Notes: generated by a model not told the origin, from the sequence alone. Shown: positions 15,494 through 24,162, counted from the stretch's first letter. The stretch is 34,310 nucleotides of DNA from Oscillospiraceae bacterium (GCA_009787625.1 WQSX01000030.1:1-34310); one strand, 5' to 3'. Numbers and translations: made by a program.

Positions 15494-16801
15494 ATGATAT
15501 ATGAAACTGAAAAAATTGAATTTAAGTCCAATGCTTTAGGCGAAATTTATAAAGAAATTATTGCATTTGCAAATACAGATGGCGGCACCTTGCATATTGG
15601 AGTAGATGATAGCGGAGAGATGGTTCCGCTAGTTGATTTGGACGATACATATACTCGTATTACAAATGGCATTCGTGATGCTATTGCGCCTGATGTGACA
15701 ATTTTTATTAAATACACTCTTGCAGAAAATAAAGTCATTCATATCGAAATAAATGAAGGTTCGTATAAGCCCTATTATTTGAAATCAAAGGGAATAAAAC
15801 CGTCAGGTGTGTACGTTCGCCAAGGTTCATCGTCTGTTTCGGCATCGCAGGAACAGATTCGCCAAATGATAAAAAATGCAGATGGAGATATTTTTGAAGA
15901 GTTACGCTCGTTGGAACAAGAGCTTACATTTAACTTTTGCACAGAAGTTTTCGCTAAAAACAAAGTTGAGTTTTCGCAAGATAAATATAGCATACTTGGC
16001 ATTTTAAAACCTTCGCAACAACTATACACAAATTTAGGGTGGCTCCTCTCCGACCAGTGTGCTCACAGTATAAAGATTGCGGTATTTGCCGATGAGCAAA
16101 ATACGGTTTTTCGTGACCGTAAAGAGTTTTTCGGCTCTGTGTTGAGCCAGCTGGAAGAGACATTTGATTATCTTCAACTTTGCAATAGAAATCATTCTGT
16201 AATTGATGGACTCGTGCGCAGAGATTCTTGGGATTATCCACAGGATGCTGTTCGTGAGGCACTTTTAAACGCACTTATACATCGAGATTATGGCTTTTCC
16301 GGCAGTATCATCATAAATGTAAACGAAAAGCAAATGGAGGTAATTTCCATCGGTGGACTACTCCCAGGAATTGGGGTGGATGATATTCGAAACGGCATAT
16401 CGCAACTCCGTAACGAAAACCTTGCAAAAGTTTTTGGGCGATTAAAATTTATCGAAGCATATGGAACAGGCATAAGGCGCATTTTCAAACTTTATGAAAA
16501 TTGCCCCGTTCCTGTGACGATTGATGTAACGCAAAACTCTTTTAAGATAACACTACCGAACATGAATTATGCACAAGCAAGCTCGGAATCGGAGGTCAAA
16601 AATTCAGTGACGCCTCAAATGGAGCTTATACTAAATTATTTAAAAGAGTATGGCGATATTTCTGATGAGCAAGTGCAAGCGCTGCTGAATATTAAGCGGA
16701 CAAGAGCGTTCAACTTGACAAAACAAATGTCAGACGCAGGATTGATCACAATTACAGGACGCGGGAAGAGTAGGAAGTTTACTTTGGCTGAAGTTTTATA
16801 G
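15494..16801 (+). CDS. AlbA/Schlafen-domain ATP-binding protein, putative transcriptional regulator
   Basis: Protein of 435 residues from the ATG at 15494 (GGGAGGT six bases upstream; the ATG at 15488 abuts it). The N-terminal AlbA_2/Schlafen domain (about 1-125) shows EFKSNALGEIYKEIIAFANTDGG and GVYVRQGSSSVSAS. A HATPase_c_4-type middle (about 235-355) has DAVREALLNALIHRDYGFSG and EAYGTGIRRI. The C-terminal winged helix (about 372-435) reads LILNYLKEYGDISDEQVQALLNIKRTRAFNLTKQM. Family members are annotated as ATP-binding transcriptional regulators, and many are implicated in stress or phage responses. The winged helix probably binds the repeats in its own promoter (inferred). Confidence 0.83.
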   Translation: MIYETEKIEFKSNALGEIYKEIIAFANTDGGTLHIGVDDSGEMVPLVDLDDTYTRITNGIRDAIAPDVTIFIKYTLAENKVIHIEINEGSYKPYYLKSKGIKPSGVYVRQGSSSVSASQEQIRQMIKNADGDIFEELRSLEQELTFNFCTEVFAKNKVEFSQDKYSILGILKPSQQLYTNLGWLLSDQCAHSIKIAVFADEQNTVFRDRKEFFGSVLSQLEETFDYLQLCNRNHSVIDGLVRRDSWDYPQDAVREALLNALIHRDYGFSGSIIINVNEKQMEVISIGGLLPGIGVDDIRNGISQLRNENLAKVFGRLKFIEAYGTGIRRIFKLYENCPVPVTIDVTQNSFKITLPNMNYAQASSESEVKNSVTPQMELILNYLKEYGDISDEQVQALLNIKRTRAFNLTKQMSDAGLITITGRGKSRKFTLAEVL

Positions 16802-16822
16802 GGAGAGTAGCACTATTATAAA

Positions 16823-16868
16823 ACGAATATGCATAACCTTGAAGATGGAAAAAATTACGAATATGCAT
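16823..16868. repeat. Short direct repeat between convergent genes
   Basis: ACGAATATGCAT occurs at 16823-16834 and again at 16857-16868, where it reaches the first base of the licD stop codon. Spacing is 34 bases. No function is assigned. Confidence 0.4.
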
Positions 16869-17674
16869 TACTCCCGCCAATATGCTGTCATATGCTGGAA
16901 TGGAATCTGCTTTTCAGGCGGCGGCAGGGTCATGTAGTCACCGTATAATCCTGTAAGGTATGCGTGATGCTCAGCAGGTGCTTTAAACATCACGCCTTCA
17001 AACTCAATATCTACGGTTTCATCAAAGTAACTGCGCAAGGCACGTTCTCGCCTTCCATAAATTCCAAGAAGCAAGGAAACAAAGTGTGTTTGCTCATGCC
17101 CGTATTTAGTTTTGTTTTTTTCTATCTTTCTATGTATCACATCATAACTTAGAAATTTCAAAAAACTATTTCTCAAGACAAATTTAACGAAATTTTTGAA
17201 CTTTGTACGTCCATGGGAAAACTTGGAACGTAGGCACCCTAGCCAAAACCAACAAAATAAATGTTGCAGTTCCCGCTTTACTGCATTATTTGAGATGCCG
17301 TCTATGGGAAAAATATCGATATGAAGGCTATACTTATTGCAATCTATCATCTTAGAGTTAATGCAAATTGTATTTACATCGCAAGCCCATGCTACGGGGT
17401 GCAGGTAATAGTTATCAGATTTGTACGATACAACTGAATAGCCGCCACAAATATCATTATTTGCAGTCAATCTCAGAAATTTTTCGTAATCATCCCGCAA
17501 CATAGCTATATCGATATCATCATCCCACGGAATAAAACCTTTGTGTCGTACAGCTCCGAGTAGGGTGCCTGTGATTAAAAAATAATTAATTCCATTTTCA
17601 TCGCAAAATGTTGTAACAGCTTTTAAAATATTGAGTTGCGTGTTTTGTATTTCTTTTAATGATAGTTCAGTCAT
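16868..17674 (-). CDS. licD: LicD family phosphotransferase
   Basis: Protein of 268 residues of the LicD family, which transfers phosphocholine or related phospho-substituents from a nucleotide-activated donor onto cell-surface glycans. The diagnostic motif ITGTLLGAVRHKGFIPWDDDIDIAM (about 34-58) carries the metal-binding aspartates, and IDIFPIDG is near residue 118. The C-terminal LTGLYGDYMTLPPPEKQIPFQ is also typical. GGAGG precedes the ATG. It is the last gene of the capsule operon, 14 bases after the truncated glycosyltransferase. The exact substituent cannot be read from sequence. Confidence 0.85.
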   Translation of the reverse strand: MTELSLKEIQNTQLNILKAVTTFCDENGINYFLITGTLLGAVRHKGFIPWDDDIDIAMLRDDYEKFLRLTANNDICGGYSVVSYKSDNYYLHPVAWACDVNTICINSKMIDCNKYSLHIDIFPIDGISNNAVKRELQHLFCWFWLGCLRSKFSHGRTKFKNFVKFVLRNSFLKFLSYDVIHRKIEKNKTKYGHEQTHFVSLLLGIYGRRERALRSYFDETVDIEFEGVMFKAPAEHHAYLTGLYGDYMTLPPPEKQIPFQHMTAYWRE

Positions 17675-17688
17675 GTAAATCCTCCAAA

Positions 17689-17967
17689 TTATCTACTTTT
17701 TATATTCGCATTGTATTCTCCTGAACATATGTTAAATTTTAAATTACGCACAAATGATAAGCTACCATTTTTCTTATTAACAACTGCTCTTCGGCAATCT
17801 TTTTGTGAGTAAAAATCACAAATTATTCCACTCTCATCTGTTGAACCCTCATTTACCAGCATAATATCAAGAATTTTATATGTTGGATTAACAATGCTTT
17901 GCAGGCATCTATTGATATACTTTTTGACATTATAAATAGGTACAATAACACTAACTAATGACTTCAT
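17689..17967 (-). pseudogene. Truncated family 2 glycosyltransferase
   Basis: The 92-codon frame matches the first third of GT2 enzymes: KSLVSVIVPIYNVKKYINRC, then LVNEGSTDESGIICDFYSQKD and FNICSGEY. Intact members have DGS where this has EGS, and continue directly after GEY into the metal-binding DxD motif (typically FIDSDD). Here the sequence turns into NANIKSR and stops, so the DxD motif and the whole acceptor domain are missing. It starts two bases after the polymerase stop and ends 14 bases before licD, so a clean internal deletion that kept operon spacing is likely. It is almost certainly inactive. Confidence 0.8.
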
Positions 17968-17969
17968 AC

Positions 17970-19157
17970 TTACTTAGGATCCAGTTCTGCTTGATGTTTT
18001 AATTTATTCTTTGTGCAGAAATATATTCCTAAAAAGAAAGCAAACAAGATGCTAATTCCACCAAACTGCACAAGTCCAATAACTAAATAAACACCTATTA
18101 ATGCAGCAAACGGGTTTTCAAAACGATTCTTAAACTCCTTAACAAAGAAAAATACAACCATTGCCATGTAAAACACAAATCCAATAATACCTAAATCCAG
18201 TAATACCTGGAAATAAATATTATGAATATTAGCATAAATTCGACCAGTATAGCCAAACATTGGCAATACGGAAACTGCGTTTCCTACGCCATAGCCAAAT
18301 GGATTTTCTAAAAATGCCACCAATACAAAGGACCACTTATTTAATCTGCTAATCGAGCCGGGCTCATATCCTATCATTTGGAATCGATAAATCGCATTGC
18401 TTATGAGACCAGTTGATAGTCCTGCCACAAACAAAATTGCAAGTACACAAAAAATAAAAATAATAGCCCGCAATTCTCTTTTACTACGTTTTCTTGAAAA
18501 AAGCACCCATAGGAAAACAAGAACATTTATAAGCATACCCGCTCTGCTTGCATATAAAACAGAAATAATCACGCTGAGTGCAAAATAAAAATAACCTTTA
18601 GGGCGTTTTAGAAAAAACACGCTAAACATGGCAATCCAAGAAGAATCGAGATTAATTCCGCCTACGAAAAGAGACGGCATAAAGGCTCTGCCGCCATAAC
18701 GAAAAACACTAACCACTGCGCTAAAGTTTAACAGTGTGTTTATCGAAACTAAAACTATGACTACTATTGCAACTCTTCTTACAAGTGTAAGCCAATATGC
18801 AAAAGAAAAGTCAGCTCCAATAGTCATTATGGAAATAATGAGAAGTAAGTTGAAAAAATATGCAATTATATAAGCATCAAATCCATATGTAGGCGCGACA
18901 ATTGCAGATAGCACAACAGCGTAAAAAATAAAAATAAGCAGATACTTATTCGGCAGTATAAGCTTTTTACGGGAGATAGCTAAGATAAAGAGACTCACAG
19001 CAACTAAGTGCTGTATACTTACAAATGTACCAGCAACGTTCAAAAGAATAGTGTGATTAACAATGCAGGCGAAGAAAAAGAATGTGCTTATAATAAATGA
19101 GCCTGATTTATTTTTTTCAGACAATTTTATTTTGTTTTCTTTAAATGTGAGTTCCAT
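17970..19157 (-). CDS. wzy: Polysaccharide polymerase / O-antigen ligase-like membrane protein
   Basis: Protein of 395 residues with roughly ten to eleven membrane segments. A large loop before the last segments contains the ligase/polymerase-type motif IHNIYFQVLLDLGIIGF (about 318-334) and an upstream ENPFGYGVGNAVS. Wzy/WaaL-family proteins join lipid-linked repeat units outside the membrane, which fits its place between glycosyltransferases of the capsule operon. It lies 15 bases after the GT4 gene. The stretch from here through licD looks more AT-rich than the regulatory half of the operon, as is usual for exchanged serotype-specific genes (by eye, not computed). Confidence 0.8.
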   Translation of the reverse strand: MELTFKENKIKLSEKNKSGSFIISTFFFFACIVNHTILLNVAGTFVSIQHLVAVSLFILAISRKKLILPNKYLLIFIFYAVVLSAIVAPTYGFDAYIIAYFFNLLLIISIMTIGADFSFAYWLTLVRRVAIVVIVLVSINTLLNFSAVVSVFRYGGRAFMPSLFVGGINLDSSWIAMFSVFFLKRPKGYFYFALSVIISVLYASRAGMLINVLVFLWVLFSRKRSKRELRAIIFIFCVLAILFVAGLSTGLISNAIYRFQMIGYEPGSISRLNKWSFVLVAFLENPFGYGVGNAVSVLPMFGYTGRIYANIHNIYFQVLLDLGIIGFVFYMAMVVFFFVKEFKNRFENPFAALIGVYLVIGLVQFGGISILFAFFLGIYFCTKNKLKHQAELDPK

Positions 19158-19172
19158 AACAGCTATATTTTC

Positions 19173-20294
19173 CTATAACCTTCTATAATACTCTTTCAGA
19201 TTCACTACTGCCGACTCAATTGCGTATCCTGCATAAAAAAATAGCTCAAATGCCACCACTCGGTCATCGCAATCTCGTAAGGTTACCAAAGTTTCATCAG
19301 CCCATTCCACAGCCGAGCTATCAAGCGATATAAACACAAAATTATCCAAAACCTTTATTTCACTCGTCACAGTGTCAGAAGCAACAACAGGCAACCCACA
19401 AGCTTGCGCCTCGATTCCAACTACCGGTAGCCCCTCATACAAACTAGGCAACAAAAACAAATCCATTCCCATGAGGAGTCGCTGCACATCATCTCGCACA
19501 CCCAAAAAGCGAACACTATCGGCAAGCCCTAACCGCTCAACCTTTGCCCGTATTTCAAATTCAAGCTCACCCTCGCCGATGAGCACCAGCACCGAATCAG
19601 GATTACGTAAATGCACTTGCTCAAAAATATCGATCAAAAACGAATGATTTTTCTGCTTCATAAACCGCCCGACATGCCCGATAACTAACCTATTTTCAAC
19701 GCCTAGCTCACGCCTCACAGCATCACGAACCAAAGGGTCAAGCCTAAACTTCGATAAGTCAATGGCATTTTTAACAAGATTCACCATCCCTCGATCGTAC
19801 AGCTTATCACCAAACAACCATCGTCCGGCATATTCAGAGCAGGCACAATAATGAGTGGGGAAAATCTTTGAAAATGGGCGCAGTGTGTATTTTAATATGT
19901 TTCTTGCAAACTCGCCTTTTCCCGCAGTGCTGTGACTGTGTGCAATCCGCACAGGCGTATTTGCACGTTTTGCCGCAAACAGGGGAAACACGCTCAGGGT
20001 GTTGATGTGCGAATGAACAATGCGGTAGTTCTCACGAATTAGCAATTGCTTCAAAGCCTTGTGATATGCAAAGGGCTTTTGGTAGGGTGGTATCTTGAAA
20101 ATCCTGCCACCCAAACTCTCGATTTCTTCAACCGGCACAATAGTAGAGTCGTCATCAATAATAAAGTCAAACTGCACACGAGTCCTATCAATGTGGCGGT
20201 AATAATTCATAACAACCGACTCCACACCACCGGACATCATCTTTCCGATTATATGCGCAATGCGAATAGGGGCATCAATTTTACTCATAGACAC
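19173..20294 (-). CDS. Family 4 glycosyltransferase
   Basis: GT-B fold glycosyltransferase of the GT4 family, 373 residues, probably cytoplasmic and membrane-associated. N-terminal IAHIIGKMMSGGVESVVMNYYRHID is the acceptor-side start typical of capsule GT4 enzymes. The donor-binding half shows VIGHVGRFMKQKNHSFLIDIF, VLIGEGELE and the E-x7-E-like segment LFLLPSLYEGLPVVGIEAQACGLPVVAS. GTG at 20294 or ATG at 20288 may be the start; both follow GAGGTGGTGAG. It begins 12 bases after the sugar-transferase stop and probably adds the second sugar of the repeat unit. Donor and linkage are unknown. Confidence 0.88.
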   Translation of the reverse strand: MSMSKIDAPIRIAHIIGKMMSGGVESVVMNYYRHIDRTRVQFDFIIDDDSTIVPVEEIESLGGRIFKIPPYQKPFAYHKALKQLLIRENYRIVHSHINTLSVFPLFAAKRANTPVRIAHSHSTAGKGEFARNILKYTLRPFSKIFPTHYCACSEYAGRWLFGDKLYDRGMVNLVKNAIDLSKFRLDPLVRDAVRRELGVENRLVIGHVGRFMKQKNHSFLIDIFEQVHLRNPDSVLVLIGEGELEFEIRAKVERLGLADSVRFLGVRDDVQRLLMGMDLFLLPSLYEGLPVVGIEAQACGLPVVASDTVTSEIKVLDNFVFISLDSSAVEWADETLVTLRDCDDRVVAFELFFYAGYAIESAVVNLKEYYRRL

Positions 20295-20306
20295 GTGCTC
20301 ACCACC

Positions 20307-20924
20307 TCAAAACGCCCCGCGTCGTGTAATCAGTGCCGGAACCGTCTTGAAAATTAGCACTAGGTCAATAAAAAAGCCGTTATTATTCACATACTCCATA
20401 TCCATAGCCATACGTGTTTCAGCATCAACTAAATTTCTGCCACTTACCTGCCAAATGCAGGTGAGACCGGGTTTTACCTGCGTGCGTATAGATTCATATT
20501 CACCCAGTCGTTCGTGCTCGTACATAGCGAGAGGTCTCGGACCGACGAGACTTAAATCTCCCCACACGACATTAATAAACTGTGGCAATTCATCTATAGC
20601 AGTCGCCCTTAGAAATTGTCCAAGCCTTGTAACTCGTGCATCATTTTTTACCTTCTTGATGTATATACCGCTTTTTTGATTAAACGAATCTGAATTCATA
20701 AGTTGCTCCTCAGCATCAACATACATCGACCGAAACTTAAAAACAGTAAACGGCACTCCGCCTTTTCCTGCTCGTTTTTGCGTGAATATGACAGGACCGG
20801 GGGAGTCGAGCTTAATGCATATCGCAACAACGATAAACACGGGTATGAAAACAATCAGTGCAACAATAGAAAAGATGATATCAAAAAGACGCTTGAAAAA
20901 TTGATAACCTAATCTTCTGTTAAT
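20307..20924 (-). CDS. Undecaprenyl-phosphate sugar-1-phosphate transferase (initiating enzyme), start disputed
   Basis: Initiates the repeat unit by moving a sugar-1-phosphate from a nucleotide sugar to undecaprenyl phosphate (PssY/WcaJ C-terminal family). Seen: KLDSPGPVIFTQKRAGKGG, FKFRSMYVDAE, TAIDELPQFINVVWGDLSLVGPRP and KPGLTCIWQVSGRN. The first standard in-frame start, GTG at 20840, would cut off the essential membrane helix. The frame stays open upstream and encodes exactly that region: INRRLGYQFFKRLFDIIFSI from an ATT codon at 20924, with GAGGTGATGG placed like a ribosome-binding site. Either ATT is used as start or a one-base insertion separates the nearby ATG (20931) from the frame. 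The full product would be 205 residues, the normal size for the single-domain type. Confidence 0.8.
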   Translation of the reverse strand: MNRRLGYQFFKRLFDIIFSIVALIVFIPVFIVVAICIKLDSPGPVIFTQKRAGKGGVPFTVFKFRSMYVDAEEQLMNSDSFNQKSGIYIKKVKNDARVTRLGQFLRATAIDELPQFINVVWGDLSLVGPRPLAMYEHERLGEYESIRTQVKPGLTCIWQVSGRNLVDAETRMAMDMEYVNNNGFFIDLVLIFKTVPALITRRGAF

Positions 20925-20935
20925 CTTCCATCACC

Positions 20936-21628
20936 TCACACAGAATATTGTGAAATATCAAAATTTACCAGAGCATGCGCTATATCGTCGCCCAGCTTTT
21001 TTGCCACAACTGCTGCTGCGTTATCGAGCCTGGGCGAGCGAAAGCCATGTGTATCTGAAGCTAAGGTGTGTATCAGCCCGTTTTTTATCAAGTTCAGCAC
21101 TATTCGCCGTTGCATCATATTCCCTAGTAAAGCATCGGCAGAGCTTTGGGTAAAACAGCCGCTATCAATAAGATTTTCGATAAGCCAAGGTGATTTTACA
21201 AAATACAAAAATCTCTCTACATGTGCAAGAATTGGTGTATAACCTTGTAGTTGCAGTTTGTAGAGCACATCAGGAGCGAGACTCGGATATATAGTCCACG
21301 GCAGTTCGACAAGAAGTAACGTTGTGCCCTCATAACAGAGCGGTGCGAGATTCAGCTGAGGCAGAGTGGGGGAGTATGCGACCTCTGCACCGAGCAAAAA
21401 TTTAACATGCGAATGAGAGTCACCGAGAGCGGATTGTAACTTTAAAAAAGCACGTTCGCGCCTGTCCAGGAACTCAGCCAAGCTCATCCTTTCAGGATAA
21501 AAATGCGGTGTAAGTGCTATGGTGGTAACACCGCTGTCTATCTCAGCTTCAACTAACGCCAAGCTCTCTTCTACGGAAGCCGCACCGTCGTCTATTCCCG
21601 GCAAAATATGTGTGTGTAAATCAATCAT
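20936..21628 (-). CDS. cpsB: PHP-domain protein-tyrosine phosphatase CpsB/Wzh
   Basis: Metal-dependent phosphatase of the PHP superfamily, 230 residues, which removes phosphate from the tyrosine tail of the BY-kinase CpsD. Metal-ligand motifs are visible: MIDLHTHILPGIDDGA at the start, ALTPHFYP, ILAHVERF and the C-terminal ASDTHG. Its start overlaps the cpsD stop by one base (TAATG), so translation is coupled. Together CpsB, CpsC and CpsD form the control module of Gram-positive capsule synthesis. Confidence 0.92.
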   Translation of the reverse strand: MIDLHTHILPGIDDGAASVEESLALVEAEIDSGVTTIALTPHFYPERMSLAEFLDRRERAFLKLQSALGDSHSHVKFLLGAEVAYSPTLPQLNLAPLCYEGTTLLLVELPWTIYPSLAPDVLYKLQLQGYTPILAHVERFLYFVKSPWLIENLIDSGCFTQSSADALLGNMMQRRIVLNLIKNGLIHTLASDTHGFRSPRLDNAAAVVAKKLGDDIAHALVNFDISQYSV

Positions 21629-22518
21629 TATCTTCTCGTATACCTATAATAGTTGTAGTATCCACCGGATTTGTCCACATGCTTGATATTAAAATCATTT
21701 ACGACAACACCGAGGATATTTGCATCTACTGCATCAAGATTTTTCTTTGCCTGACGTGCCTGTTCATATGTGACGTTTTTCTGCCTAAGCACCATGATAA
21801 CGCCATCGGTGTACCTGCTGAGAACGGCGGCATCAGTCACCACGGAGACAGGGGGTGTGTCGATCAGCACGTAATCATAGACATTTGAAAGCTCATCTAT
21901 GAGCTGTTTCATACGCGTACTGCTGAGCAGTTCGGTGGGGTTCGGGGGAATAATGCCGCATGGAATCGCATCGAAACCTTTTCTGTCTATCTTTGAGTGC
22001 AGGCAACCCGCCGCCGCTTGAGTGCCGCTATGCAAAATGTTGGTTAGACCGAGCTTTATACCGTTTTCGAGGTTCAGATAACGGTGAATCGAAGGCCTGC
22101 GCAAATCGGCATCTATGAGGACAACTCGATGTTTAGCCGCAGAGAGTGCAAGCGAAAGGTTGATGGAGACACTGCTCTTACCCTCGCCCGGTATTGCGCT
22201 GGTGATAACTATGGTCTTTAAATTTTTGTCTGTAGTGAGAAAATTTATGTTAGTGCGCAGAGACAATATTGCCTCTTGGTACTGAAACGGAGCATCCACA
22301 AAAGTCTTTATCATGTTGCCCAAAGTTCTTTTATTGCTGCGCTTCTTGTTGAAATTTTGAAATCCGACTACGTTTGAACTTCTACTGCCTCTTTCGCTTC
22401 GAGCTATCATGCTCTCAACTGTGGCAAACATATCGCTCACATCATCATATATGTCTTTTTTTTGCGGTTGCTTTGACTCCTGCACATCTGGGGGGGGGAT
22501 GTTCTTATTATCTTCCAT
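21628..22518 (-). CDS. cpsD: BY-kinase CpsD/Wze (tyrosine autokinase)
   Basis: Bacterial tyrosine kinase controlling chain length and export of the polysaccharide, 296 residues. A long, probably disordered N-terminal extension (about 1-80) precedes the kinase core: Walker A SAIPGEGKSSVSINL, Walker A' VLIDADLRRPSIH and Walker B YDYVLIDTPP. The C-terminal tail ends in a tyrosine cluster, GGYYNYYRYTRR, the autophosphorylation site removed by CpsB. Its codons 7-10 contain nine consecutive C (22490-22498 as G) and a run of eight A (22456-22463 as T) follows; slippage in either would frameshift the gene near its start. The membrane activator is CpsC, encoded just upstream. Confidence 0.93.
   Translation of the reverse strand: MEDNKNIPPPDVQESKQPQKKDIYDDVSDMFATVESMIARSERGSRSSNVVGFQNFNKKRSNKRTLGNMIKTFVDAPFQYQEAILSLRTNINFLTTDKNLKTIVITSAIPGEGKSSVSINLSLALSAAKHRVVLIDADLRRPSIHRYLNLENGIKLGLTNILHSGTQAAAGCLHSKIDRKGFDAIPCGIIPPNPTELLSSTRMKQLIDELSNVYDYVLIDTPPVSVVTDAAVLSRYTDGVIMVLRQKNVTYEQARQAKKNLDAVDANILGVVVNDFNIKHVDKSGGYYNYYRYTRR
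22490..22498 (-). repeat. Nine-base poly-C tract within the cpsD start region
   Basis: Nine G on the plus strand, read as C in cpsD codons 7-10 (Ile-Pro-Pro-Pro). Homopolymers of this length in the first codons of surface-structure genes are typical sites of slipped-strand phase variation. Gain or loss of one base would truncate CpsD. Confidence 0.7.
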
Positions 22519-22578
22519 ATCTTACAATAACAATTCCTTCTTAAAATTTCAGTTACAAACTGACCGACTCTCCTATAA

Positions 22579-23265
22579 CTAACCCTTGCGGCTGAGTGAT
22601 GGCAATATGCCGATAACAGGCAAGTTTAACTCGCGGCGCACGTCATCTTCCGTGATGAATGTGTTGCTGTATAATTTTCGTATAAATATAATCAAAAGTG
22701 ATATTATAAGCCCTGCCACAGCACCAAGTGCTGTGTTGAGCATGATGCGCGGTGAAACGGGCTCGAAGTTAATACGGACGGGGGAGACTATTTCGACCGA
22801 GCCTGCCCTGATGGTCGTGACTAAGAGCTCTTCCGCCTGCTCCACAATTATGGTGAGGACACTTCCGGCAATATGCGGGTTATTGTCCCGCATGGTCATT
22901 CGCATGACCTGCGTCTGGTTTACAGGCTCTGCAGTGATTCTCTGTTGCAGGGTCTGAACTGTATCGTTGAGGTTAAGCTCAATGATGATTTCATCAAGTA
23001 GTGTATCATTTGTAAGAACTACGGCATATGTGTTTACAAGTTGTCTCGCTGCCATGAGCTGGTCATTGGCTATGGCTACGGCAGCCTCATCTCTGGTGTT
23101 GACAGCGAGCATAACAGATGCCTCAAATTGCGGGCGAATGAGAATTTCGGAAATTAAAAAAGCACTCACCGAACCTATCATTGTGAGAATGATAATGAGC
23201 AAAATGTTCTTTTTTATAAGCCATAAAATGGTTCTCAGGTCAAGCTCTATGTAATCTTTTTCCAT
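22579..23265 (-). CDS. cpsC: Polysaccharide co-polymerase / kinase activator CpsC (Wzz family)
   Basis: Membrane adaptor that activates CpsD and helps set polysaccharide length, 228 residues from the ATG at 23265. An in-frame TTG at 23292 has no better ribosome-binding site, so the start is uncertain. Layout is canonical: cytoplasmic IELDLRTILWLIKKN, first membrane helix (about 18-38), an extracellular Wzz domain, then the proline-rich approach PVRINFEPVSPR and second helix (about 175-195). The cytoplasmic tail ends FITEDDVRRELNLPVIGILPSL and docks the kinase. It is followed 60 bases later by cpsD. Confidence 0.9.
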   Translation of the reverse strand: MEKDYIELDLRTILWLIKKNILLIIILTMIGSVSAFLISEILIRPQFEASVMLAVNTRDEAAVAIANDQLMAARQLVNTYAVVLTNDTLLDEIIIELNLNDTVQTLQQRITAEPVNQTQVMRMTMRDNNPHIAGSVLTIIVEQAEELLVTTIRAGSVEIVSPVRINFEPVSPRIMLNTALGAVAGLIISLLIIFIRKLYSNTFITEDDVRRELNLPVIGILPSLSRKG

Positions 23266-23319
23266 AATTCGATAATGACCAATCCTCTCCAAAATTATCA
23301 GAATTAAAGTTATAATACA

Positions 23320-24162
23320 TCAATTAATTGATTTTATGCGCTTATTTCGCCGGGATATTCTTATGAGAATACAAGCAAACATGCATAATAGCAGGATAAG
23401 CAGTGCAAAGAGGTAGCTGTGAATGATTCCGTCAAGCCATGATGTGATAAATCGATTCAGCGAAAGCGGCATGATCTGTATTCGGCTTGTAAGCGCAGTT
23501 ATGTGAAAGAAAATCGGAACAGCCGCGCAAATGATTGAAACTGTACCAAACGAGTATAAAAGACCATCTATGGTGCGCGTGACGCTACTATTTGCGAGGT
23601 GAATGAAAAATATACTCAGGGCAGAGAAAAATGCTAAAACGGCTGTTGCAATAATTGCATGGACGTGAAAGTGCATAACCTCTGACATGAGATTAATAAG
23701 TATAGACTCCATCCTGCTTTGCAGCTCAGCAGTACAGAGAGTGGCGAGGTCATAGAGCCCTTGCACGAGAAGCGGTGTATCGTCAAAACCCAGAGACAAT
23801 GCATATTCATGTAAAATGTTAAACATACGCTCTGTGTGACTTGAAAAATTATAAGGTGAGACATTTCCATATGCCGCGCGCACAGAGTACTCCAAGGCTA
23901 TAGCTATTTTTTCGGTTGAAATGAGGGAGAGCATGGTTTCGGGTGAAATTCCCGATGCATGACCATGCGATATATAAACTTCCTCAAGTTCACCTGCAAC
24001 ATGCAGGGCAAACTCACTGTGATTGAGCCTTGATAGCATATAGTGTGAGTTGAAAACTGTCAGTAATAATATCGACATTGAAATAAGCAGTAAAAGTGAT
24101 ATTGAAAGACAAAACGACAGAGCGAGTGTCGCTATATATCGAACTGATGAAACTTTACTCAT
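23320..24162 (-). CDS. Four-TM membrane protein of unknown function in the capsule operon
   Basis: Not recognised as a named family. The ATG at 24162 overlaps the sortase stop (ATGA), giving 280 residues; a longer frame would run back into the sortase gene. Topology: one N-terminal membrane helix (about 9-36), an outside domain of about 125 residues, then three more hydrophobic segments (about 163-186, 195-222 and 245-270) and a basic tail RISRRNKRIKSIN. The outside part pattern (FNSHYMLSRLNHSEFALHVAGELEEV, SGISPETMLSLISTEKIAIALE) resembles four-TM proteins I have seen in Firmicutes, and the topology is like that of DUF1461/Lit proteins, but no catalytic motif is evident. Translational coupling to the sortase suggests a joint role. 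Confidence 0.7.
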   Translation of the reverse strand: MSKVSSVRYIATLALSFCLSISLLLLISMSILLLTVFNSHYMLSRLNHSEFALHVAGELEEVYISHGHASGISPETMLSLISTEKIAIALEYSVRAAYGNVSPYNFSSHTERMFNILHEYALSLGFDDTPLLVQGLYDLATLCTAELQSRMESILINLMSEVMHFHVHAIIATAVLAFFSALSIFFIHLANSSVTRTIDGLLYSFGTVSIICAAVPIFFHITALTSRIQIMPLSLNRFITSWLDGIIHSYLFALLILLLCMFACILIRISRRNKRIKSIN

